Source of the DNA: JBBQKF01 sp964549475
GTDB lineage: Bacteria; Bacillota; Clostridia; Saccharofermentanales; UBA5734
Direction: 5' to 3'
Assembly (NCBI GenBank): GCA_964549475.1
Contig: CAZJXH010000117.1
Span: 1 to 11,096, forward strand
DNA: 11,096 nt
Of this stretch, positions 5,400 to 11,096 are shown in pieces. Position 1 is the first letter of the stretch; each line of letters opens with the position of its first letter. The notes below the pieces were generated by a model. The model worked only from the letters and a program-made list of their open reading frames with translations, was not told the DNA's origin and did not search any database. Made by a program: the position numbers and the translations under genes.

Positions 5400-7122
5400 A
5401 AAGAAACCGCCGCTCACACCTGAGCAGCAGCTGAAACGACACAAGATAGCATTCAAAAGAAAAATTAGAAATACATTTACGAGCGTTGGTTTTGAATATA
5501 TCCCCACAAATGACCATGAAATGATTATTGGTTTACGAAAAGTCGAAATTGATTCATTGTTTATTTACGAGAATATATGGTTGTTGTGTGAAGACACAGT
5601 AAAAACCAGTGACATTCGCGATCATATTCGGACAAAGAATGAGGCTTTTGGCGAAATCAAAAAAAGCTTGACCGACTTTATTACTAAATTAATTGATCTT
5701 TTCCCTGAAGAATCCGAAATTCTTAAAAAGTATGATATTGGTCGTATAAAAGTATTCGGACTATATATATCAAAAAACGAAGTTCTCTTATCAGAAGAGG
5801 ACTATGCGCTTTTTGATAACCTAAAGTTTGTTCAGCCAAAAACGCTCGAGTATTTTCAATGGATTGTTAAAAGTATTAAATTGTCCGCAAGGAATGAAGT
5901 GTTCAGATATCTTAACCTAACAAGTGACCAAATAGGCTTAATTAGTAGTTCAAGCAGTAGTACGCAGATAACTGCACCTATAATATATCCAAAAGAATTT
6001 ACAGGATTAAAGAATCGAGTCAGAATTGTTTCTTTTATGATGTCTGCAGAAGATTTGCTAAATACTTGCTACGTACTCAGAAAAGATAATTGGGACGAGT
6101 CAATCTGGCTATATCAGCGATTAATTGATAAAAATAAAATAAATAGTATACGAGAATTCTTGCAATCAAAAGGCGAATCATTTTATAATAACATCATTGT
6201 TGCATTACCTGACAATGTTGCTTTTTTAGATGCATCTAAACATTATAAAAGTGTTGATGAAATAGGTAATCTTGAAGGTAATTGCAAGTTGATCCTTCCA
6301 AAAGAAATGAACAGCATATGTGTCATTGATGGACAACATAGAATATTTGCACACTATGAAAGCGGAATTGACAACAAACAAGAAAGAAGAATAACCGAAT
6401 TACGAAAACAACTACATCTTCTTGTGACAGGATTAGTTTTCCCGAAAGATATGAAATCAGAAGAAAGAGCCCGCATTCAAAGTGAAATTTTCCTTGATAT
6501 AAATTCAAACGCTAAACCTGTTCCACAGAATGTACTGCTACAAATCAAACGTATTAAAAACCCCATTGCAGACGAAAGTATTGCACAGTTTATTATTGAG
6601 AAATTAAACAAGGAGGGTGTGTTCCAAAATCTCTTTCAAGTTTCTTCACTTGAAACCGGAAAAATTAAAACTGCGTCTATCGTTCGATTCGCTTTGAGAT
6701 ATCTTGTCACTACTACCCCAACTGATAGCAAACAAAGTCTTTTTAATAATTGGGATGGAGACAAAAATGCACTAAATGCTAATAATGATACAGCCATACA
6801 GAACTATGTTAAATTCTGCACGGGAGTGTTGAGAAATTATTTTGGTGCCATCAAGAAAAATTTAATAAAGTACTGGAATGATACGGAAAACTCAAAACTG
6901 CTATCAGTTATTTCTCTCAATGGCTTTATTATAGCACTCACGAGGCAATTAAGTATCAATGGTGTTCAAAACTTCGACTTCTATGATAAGGTGTTTAGCA
7001 AATGGGATTTTGATTTTTCAAATAAAAACTTTCCATATACATCAAGCCAATATCGAAAATTCTCTAGTGATATACTTCGTGGTGCTTTTGAAGTTACGGA
7101 AGAACAGATTGAGACAATATAG
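5386..7122 (+). CDS. DGQHR-domain protein with a possible nuclease-like N-terminus
   Basis: A 578-residue member of the DGQHR family, related to DndB of DNA phosphorothioation systems and sharing the ParB-like fold. The central domain (about 200-400) has KINSIREFLQ with FYNNIIVALPDNV (251-278), ICVIDGQHRIFAHYES (311-326; DGQHR at 315-319) and EIFLDINSNAKPVP (367-380), the F.D.N..AK/Q.V motif of the family. The N-terminal 170 residues have a strand pattern EIDSLFIYENIWLLCEDTV (54-72) that recalls PD-(D/E)xK nucleases (acidic residue, two strands, E.K), but the expected lysine is threonine (E69-D70-T71). The C-terminal 170 residues are helical and unassigned. ATG 5386 follows GGGAGGG by six bases and overlaps the methyltransferase end by 14 bases; a TTG at 5341 is in frame but has no such site. 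The gene ends seven bases before the terminator. Probable roles are a partner, regulator or sensor for the methyltransferase; this is inference. Confidence 0.8.
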   Translation: MKKSRKKPPLTPEQQLKRHKIAFKRKIRNTFTSVGFEYIPTNDHEMIIGLRKVEIDSLFIYENIWLLCEDTVKTSDIRDHIRTKNEAFGEIKKSLTDFITKLIDLFPEESEILKKYDIGRIKVFGLYISKNEVLLSEEDYALFDNLKFVQPKTLEYFQWIVKSIKLSARNEVFRYLNLTSDQIGLISSSSSSTQITAPIIYPKEFTGLKNRVRIVSFMMSAEDLLNTCYVLRKDNWDESIWLYQRLIDKNKINSIREFLQSKGESFYNNIIVALPDNVAFLDASKHYKSVDEIGNLEGNCKLILPKEMNSICVIDGQHRIFAHYESGIDNKQERRITELRKQLHLLVTGLVFPKDMKSEERARIQSEIFLDINSNAKPVPQNVLLQIKRIKNPIADESIAQFIIEKLNKEGVFQNLFQVSSLETGKIKTASIVRFALRYLVTTTPTDSKQSLFNNWDGDKNALNANNDTAIQNYVKFCTGVLRNYFGAIKKNLIKYWNDTENSKLLSVISLNGFIIALTRQLSINGVQNFDFYDKVFSKWDFDFSNKNFPYTSSQYRKFSSDILRGAFEVTEEQIETI

Positions 7123-7128
7123 AATTAG

Positions 7129-7161
7129 GACTGTCTGATATTTTCTGACAGTCTTTTTTTT
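7129..7161 (+). terminator. Intrinsic terminator of the defence operon
   Basis: GACTGTC (7129-7135) pairs perfectly with GACAGTC (7147-7153) around an 11-base loop, and eight T residues follow (7154-7161). It lies just after the stop of the DGQHR gene. Read on the minus strand the hairpin is not followed by a T run, so it should act mainly on plus-strand transcription. It marks the functional end of the island operon. Confidence 0.85.
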
Positions 7162-7333
7162 ATGAATCTATATTCAAAACATATGTAAACATCAAATAAA
7201 TCGTCACATAGAACAGTACGCTGAAAGATAGTATAATCATGATAACATGACACGAATGAATAAAAGAAGTACTTTATTAATTTTAAAACTTATGGTATCC
7301 GATGGAATCAGGGTTAATAAAAGGCTAGGATTA
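7162..7333. other. Convergent intergenic gap with a possible gene remnant
   Basis: The gap between the island terminator and the end of the minus-strand BTAD gene. A plus-strand frame from ATG 7247 reads MTRMNKRSTLLILKLM, then GLSYLIDALDNLEI, before it enters the antisense of the BTAD gene. This AT-rich front has a hint of the short helical domain found at the end of Spo0A-type proteins (G.SYL.DAL), but it has no clear ribosome binding site and its second half is only the shadow of the opposite gene. TATAAT at 7232-7237 lacks a good -35 box. It may be a truncated gene end left at the island border. No terminator for the minus-strand gene is evident. Confidence 0.3.
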
Positions 7334-8530
7334 TCATATCTGATTGATGCTCTTGACAATCTTGAAATCCGAAGTGGATCCCATGCAGTATGCGTCGGTA
7401 ATCCGCTTGAAAGCGGTTTCGATGTGATCCACCGGCATGCCGATCAGAAGGATCAGGAACTGGTTTCCGCTCCATTTTGAAACCACATCTGTACTGCGTA
7501 ATGTTTCTAATAGGATACCAAGGATCTTATCCATCTCACCACTGAGCATTTCGTCCGATTTTACGGTAGAGCCATTCTGAATAACAGAAAGCAAAACGAT
7601 ACAAGTAATTTGATTGAATCGTTTCGCCCTCATTTTTTCCAGATTGTGTATGAAGTTGAATGTTTCAATGTCGCACAGCAAGGCCCCTTTGTCTTTTGTC
7701 TTTTCGAGCAGTTCTTCTTGTATTCCCGACAAGCTATACTGGGTGTTCCTTTTGCCCTGTTTGATGCTTTTGTAAATCACCGTCATTTCGCTGGGCAGCG
7801 TGATTCCTTCCTGGGTATAGAGTTTTGCGGTGGCTTCCTCATAATGGTTCAGCGCCTGGCGTGTGTCCCCTTTTTCCACCAGCGCCTTGATGTACTCCAC
7901 ATGGAGTTCCATGTCAAAGTAGTCAATGCATAAAGCATATTTACAGGTATCGATTATTTCATTGTAAGACCGGATAATGCTCAGATAGCTGATTCTGTTA
8001 TGCACGATTTTTAAAAATAGATTGTGATAATAGGATCTGGTTGCATAGGTGAATTCATCACATTTATTTTCGCATAGAAAATCATCTTTGTAAATGTTGA
8101 TCGCCTGTTCGCACAGGATCATCGCCTCTTCCGGCTTGTTACAGCACTCTGTTTTTGCTTTTCGATACAATCGGTCGAATTCATCCGTGTCCAGCCAGTT
8201 GTTTTTATTGCCATTCCACTTGTAGCCGCCGTTCTCAAATAAAATAGCGGAATCAAGATTATTGTCCGTTGGTTCCTCCCCCAGCATCTGGCGTAATCGG
8301 TAGACCAGGTTATGGATCAGCTTATCCGGATCGCTGTAATAATTCTCGAGGCCGATAATGTCTGCAATGGCGTCCTTATTGATCACCCGGTCCCTGTTCG
8401 AAATCAGATATTTGAACAGCATCCAGGGTTTTTTGGAAAATCGATACCGATGGGATAAATTCTCGTCTCCCCGCTTTACTAAAAAAGAGCCCAGCGTATA
8501 CACTTCCAGTTTTTCGCTTTTTTTATCCAT
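7334..8530 (-). CDS. BTAD transcriptional regulator with a degenerate GGDEF domain
   Basis: A 398-residue cytoplasmic regulator in three parts. Residues 8-105 form an OmpR/PhoB-like winged helix (LEVYTLGSFLVKRGDE, then IHNLVYRLRQMLG and FENGGYKWN), as in SARP-type proteins. Residues 112-255 are a bacterial transcriptional activation domain of TPR-like helices (FDRLYRKAKT, EEAMILCEQAINIYKDDFL, LHVEYIKALVEKGDTRQAL). Residues 280-398 follow a GGDEF fold (ALLCDIETFNFIHNLEKM, then STDVVSKWSGNQFLILLIGM), but the active-site signature is SGNQF (354-358) in place of GGDEF, so diguanylate cyclase activity is unlikely. It may bind a ligand instead. The protein ends at FKIVKSINQI, near where this fold usually ends, though slight truncation at the island border is possible. 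The start is firm: ATG at 8530 with GGAGGG ten bases upstream. It lies 51 bases after the GH114 gene and is probably in one operon with it. Confidence 0.8.
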   Translation of the reverse strand: MDKKSEKLEVYTLGSFLVKRGDENLSHRYRFSKKPWMLFKYLISNRDRVINKDAIADIIGLENYYSDPDKLIHNLVYRLRQMLGEEPTDNNLDSAILFENGGYKWNGNKNNWLDTDEFDRLYRKAKTECCNKPEEAMILCEQAINIYKDDFLCENKCDEFTYATRSYYHNLFLKIVHNRISYLSIIRSYNEIIDTCKYALCIDYFDMELHVEYIKALVEKGDTRQALNHYEEATAKLYTQEGITLPSEMTVIYKSIKQGKRNTQYSLSGIQEELLEKTKDKGALLCDIETFNFIHNLEKMRAKRFNQITCIVLLSVIQNGSTVKSDEMLSGEMDKILGILLETLRSTDVVSKWSGNQFLILLIGMPVDHIETAFKRITDAYCMGSTSDFKIVKSINQI

Positions 8531-8581
8531 AATATCTCTTCCCTCCTTTAAATCCAGAAAGAACCGTTTTCCTCTTGTCTG

Positions 8582-9334
8582 TCAAATCCGTATATAGTCA
8601 TGCGGTGCATTGTAATACAAAAATCGATTCTGACTGGCGAATCTCATGATTTTAGCCCTTTTTTCACTTTCTTCTGTCAAAAGCAATATCTTCATGTTCT
8701 TCTCGGTCTGGAGGTTCTGGAGCTTTTTTGTGACCACCTTGTTGATCCTGCCGGTAATGCCGTGCCCAAAACGCGGATTTTCCCAGCATATGCCGTCGAT
8801 GCTGTCTTTCGTATAATGAAGCAGCAGGCCCAGTCCGTTATTTTGAATAAGCAAGGACCGGTTGAAGTTTTTCTTTATTTTTTCGAGAAAAGCAACTGCT
8901 GCTTCAATTAAAGCATATCTTGTATTCGCCGGTATCCTGGCGTCCTCCAGATTGCCGATGGTGTCAAGAAAGAGCCCGTCACATCCGTATTCTGTCAGAT
9001 AAATGTCCGCTTTTCTATATAAGTGTCTCATCCATTTTTCAGCACGGAGATCGGCATAGTATGTATGGAATTCCTGGTTCATGACAAGATCGCTTTCCAC
9101 TTTCAGAAGACTGTCTTTGTACAAATTGAATTCAGCGTGTTCCGGATGTACCTCCACAACACTCAGATAAGCAAAGACAAGTACTCCTTTTTCCTGCAGC
9201 ACACGTATTGTGGCAATGTTTTGCGCCATCGGCTCTATGATTGCAATGTCAAAGCGCAGCAGTTCATTCAGACTGTCCTTCCCATAGTACACCGAAAAAT
9301 TCTTTGCGTTCAAAAACGTTTCTTTTGCCGTCAA
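8582..9334 (-). CDS. GH114-like endo-alpha-1,4-polygalactosaminidase family protein
   Basis: A 250-residue TIM-barrel protein of the GH114/TM1410 group, whose characterised members cleave alpha-1,4-linked galactosamine polymers. Visible family blocks are FDIAIIEP (28-35), GVLVFAYLSVVEV (50-62), TYYADLRAEKWMRHLY (91-106), the catalytic strand GCDGLFLDTIGNLE (117-130, with D119 and D124), LLIQNNGLGLLL (161-172) and DSIDGICWENPRFG (177-190, with E185). The likely catalytic aspartate and glutamate are both present, so activity is plausible. There is no signal peptide or membrane helix, so it would stay in the cytoplasm, unusual for an enzyme of a surface polysaccharide. The start is TTG at 9334, in a TTGA overlap with the stop of the upstream gene, and GGGGAGG lies seven bases before it. 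Translation is therefore coupled to the sensor-like gene. The substrate is inferred from the family. Confidence 0.75.
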   Translation of the reverse strand: MTAKETFLNAKNFSVYYGKDSLNELLRFDIAIIEPMAQNIATIRVLQEKGVLVFAYLSVVEVHPEHAEFNLYKDSLLKVESDLVMNQEFHTYYADLRAEKWMRHLYRKADIYLTEYGCDGLFLDTIGNLEDARIPANTRYALIEAAVAFLEKIKKNFNRSLLIQNNGLGLLLHYTKDSIDGICWENPRFGHGITGRINKVVTKKLQNLQTEKNMKILLLTEESEKRAKIMRFASQNRFLYYNAPHDYIRI

Positions 9335-11096
9335 TCCTCATCCTCCCCGTCATCCACACGCAGAATCTCGTTCCTGTTGACAAATTCTGTATAGACATGG
9401 CAGGTATCGCATGAATTGCCATGCGCAAGGCAGTTGTTGGTTTCGAACAGCCAGCAATATTTATCGGTGTGTTTGTATACCGGACAGCTGGAGCATATGG
9501 CCTCTGTCGCACATCGCATCTCCCAGCAGGGGCCCAGTGCATTTTTATTATAAATCGGATTCTTTTGTTTTCTTTTAAACCAGTTGACAAGACTGGAAAC
9601 AATCTGCGCATCCAGCGATTTCCCAGACTCTTCCTCGATCAGTACGATGATTTTTTCGAAAGAGATCGGTTCCCGGTAATTCCTGCCTTTGATTTTGCTT
9701 AAAAAAGTCTGGACCACTGCGATAATCCTGGCGCCCAGAGGGATCTCCTGGCCTGTGAGGCCTTCCGGATACCCTGATCCATCCAGTCTTTCGTGATGAT
9801 ACCGGATGAACTGTTCGACGGGTTTATTGCCGATCAGCAAGGCGACAAGCAGCGCGCCTGCCTCGGGATGTATTTTTGTCGCTTCATATTCTTCTTCGTT
9901 GTAGACGCCTTTTTTAGTCAATATGCGGTCCGGTATGGCAGTCACTCCGATATTGCTGAGAGAGGCGGCAAGTTTGATGTTTTTGCTTTCTTCCGGATTG
10001 CATTTCAATTCCCTCGCAATCACCGAGGCATAATGTGACATCAATTCTGAAAATCCGATGGAATAAGGTTCCTGCTGGTCAATCAGACGGGCAAGATTTT
10101 TTAGTTTTTTAATGTAGAATTCAGCGGGATTCTTTTTTCGGTTGGTCTTGCTTTTTTCAGCCATTTTTATCGTCAGCAGATCGACTGCTTTTATCCGGTA
10201 TTCTTTTAAATAAGAATCATCTGGCGCTTCTGTATAACAAAAGACAATGATTCCTTTTTCGGTTTTCTCTGCGATGAATTCTGTGAATCCTTCTGCCGTC
10301 AAATAATCCGGAATTCTTGAAAATTCCGGGGATTCCCGGTGGATGATGACGTTTTCCCGTTCCCTGACCAGTCCTTCGATATTGATCAGTAGATTTGAAT
10401 CATTGTGCATGAATTCTTCGGTTTTCGGATTGATACCGGAAACCGCGAGCAATTCTCCGTAATCGTTTTCGATTTTGATAAAAAACCCAGCTGTCGCGCT
10501 CATCACAAACAGCGAGAAATCCAGAACGTCTTTTTCGGTGTTTTCCCTCTCCTCCACAGTTTCTTTTTCGAATGGCGCCGGATTCCCGTTTTTATTCTCT
10601 GCAAAGGACTGGAAGAGGCTTTCAAGCTTTACTGCTATGTAATCGATGGATGGATTGCTTTTTGCGTATTTTCTTTTTTTCGTGCTGATGCTGATGAATC
10701 CCTTATCCTCTTTTACCGGTATGACAAGGACCGGAAACCGTCCTTCCATGAGAAGAGATATTTTTTTCGGAATCACCGCGCCGGAAAAAACCAGCGGAGG
10801 CGCATAGGACTCTTTGGCATACGGCATAAGTCTTCCGTAGCTTACATCAACACCGCCCTGGTTTATGCCGGAATCGCTGTTTTCAAATAATACTCTTTTT
10901 AGCTTATATCGATTTTTCCCTTTTTCATATAAATAAAGGAAATACCCGTCGCCCTTGACATATTTCTTTATCAGCTCAAGTACCTTGGTATACTTGCTGT
11001 CATAATCACTCATATCCGAAATAAGATCGATGTTGTCGTCTATTTCCAATTTTCTGCGCAATGCTTTATTGTTCTTGACCTTTCTTACAATCAGAA
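9331..11096 (-). CDS. GAF-like / degenerate HD-GYP sensor protein with cysteine-rich tail (5' partial)
   Basis: A cytoplasmic signalling protein whose reading frame stays open to the window edge. A TTG at 11061 has no ribosome binding site, so the true start is probably outside. Counting from that TTG (576 residues): about 20-155 look like a GAF-type ligand domain; about 178-300 look like a second one (LFVMSATAGFFIKIENDYG); about 335-500 are an HD-GYP domain. The latter keeps H343, IHPEAG (H398), HHERLDGSGYPEGL (422-435) and IPLGARI, but the HD pair is S369-N370 (ASLSNIGVTAIPD) and the aspartate of the later aD.fdA helix is Q451. Phosphodiesterase activity is therefore unlikely, and it may only bind c-di-GMP or a partner. 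Residues 512-554 hold eight cysteines with CW repeats (CWEMRC, CSSC, YCW, C, CDTC), resembling a two-CW metal-binding domain. The tail is acidic (DDGEDED). It overlaps the GH114 start by four bases. Confidence 0.8.
   Translation of the reverse strand, partial: LIVRKVKNNKALRRKLEIDDNIDLISDMSDYDSKYTKVLELIKKYVKGDGYFLYLYEKGKNRYKLKRVLFENSDSGINQGGVDVSYGRLMPYAKESYAPPLVFSGAVIPKKISLLMEGRFPVLVIPVKEDKGFISISTKKRKYAKSNPSIDYIAVKLESLFQSFAENKNGNPAPFEKETVEERENTEKDVLDFSLFVMSATAGFFIKIENDYGELLAVSGINPKTEEFMHNDSNLLINIEGLVRERENVIIHRESPEFSRIPDYLTAEGFTEFIAEKTEKGIIVFCYTEAPDDSYLKEYRIKAVDLLTIKMAEKSKTNRKKNPAEFYIKKLKNLARLIDQQEPYSIGFSELMSHYASVIARELKCNPEESKNIKLAASLSNIGVTAIPDRILTKKGVYNEEEYEATKIHPEAGALLVALLIGNKPVEQFIRYHHERLDGSGYPEGLTGQEIPLGARIIAVVQTFLSKIKGRNYREPISFEKIIVLIEEESGKSLDAQIVSSLVNWFKRKQKNPIYNKNALGPCWEMRCATEAICSSCPVYKHTDKYCWLFETNNCLAHGNSCDTCHVYTEFVNRNEILRVDDGEDED

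Noticed and set aside
7247..7480. A plus-strand 77-codon open frame at the convergent gap
   Set aside because: Its second half is exactly antisense to the 3' end of the BTAD gene and there is no clear ribosome binding site. Only the first 29 or so codons are outside a known gene, so it is noted as a possible remnant rather than called as a gene.
9264..9611. A minus-strand 115-codon frame overlapping the GH114 and HD-GYP genes
   Set aside because: It spans the junction of two well-supported genes in a different frame and shows no family signature.
11061..11063. TTG at 11061 as the true start of the HD-GYP-like gene
   Set aside because: No Shine-Dalgarno sequence precedes it, and the frame stays open to position 11096 with protein-like residues, so the gene more likely begins outside the window.
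1..11096. CRISPR arrays, tRNA or rRNA genes, integrase or transposase genes
   Set aside because: No regularly spaced repeats, no cloverleaf-like or rRNA-like stretches, and no recombinase or transposase motifs were seen on either strand.

Overview
The window looks like a piece of a low-GC Gram-positive chromosome, most likely from the Clostridia (Bacillota). The signs are strong AGGAGG-type ribosome binding sites, several TTG/GTG starts, sigma-A-like promoters, a T-tailed intrinsic terminator, and a BTAD transcriptional regulator fused to a GGDEF-like domain. No species can be named. The window is a mosaic: positions about 365-7330 are distinctly AT-rich and hold plus-strand defence-type genes, while the short Rhs/YD-repeat fragment on the left (260-364) and the minus-strand genes on the right (7334 to the end) are visibly richer in G+C.

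Left edge (1-608): the first codons of a minus-strand membrane protein with its own extended -10 promoter, then a plus-strand stretch that translates as an Rhs/YD-repeat core but has no start and breaks off near 364. A small hairpin and A/T-tract DNA follow, leading to a good promoter at 530-558.

Defence island (609-7122, all plus strand): (i) an AbiE type IV toxin-antitoxin pair, AbiEi antitoxin (609-1214) overlapping the AbiEii nucleotidyltransferase toxin (1207-2103); (ii) an EcoRI-family adenine methyltransferase (2177-3244) joined by an ATGA overlap to a single-chain DUF262-HNH protein (3241-4353); (iii) after a 119-base gap containing a 13-base inverted repeat, a beta-class (TSPPY ... 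DPFSGSGTT) DNA methyltransferase (4473-5399) overlapping by 14 bases a 578-residue DGQHR-domain protein (5386-7122); (iv) an intrinsic terminator (7129-7161). The striking point is the doubled design. Each methyltransferase is translationally coupled to a protein of the ParB/sulfiredoxin-like superfamily (DGQQR in one, DGQHR in the other), as in GmrSD, SspE and DndB. No classical restriction endonuclease is present. This is the best candidate in the window for an undescribed modification-linked defence system.

Right part (7334-11096, all minus strand, transcribed right to left): a sensor-like protein with GAF-like regions, a degenerate HD-GYP domain and a C-terminal eight-cysteine module, open at the window edge; a cytoplasmic GH114-like glycosidase starting with TTG inside the previous stop codon (TTGA overlap); and a winged-helix/BTAD regulator with a degenerate GGDEF domain (SGNQF). 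The two c-di-GMP-type domains have both lost key catalytic residues and bracket a polygalactosaminidase-type hydrolase. This suggests regulation of a galactosamine-containing (Pel-like) polysaccharide, possibly with c-di-GMP as a bound signal, and the rest of that locus may lie beyond the right edge. The two gene blocks converge on the 7123-7333 gap and are probably functionally unrelated.
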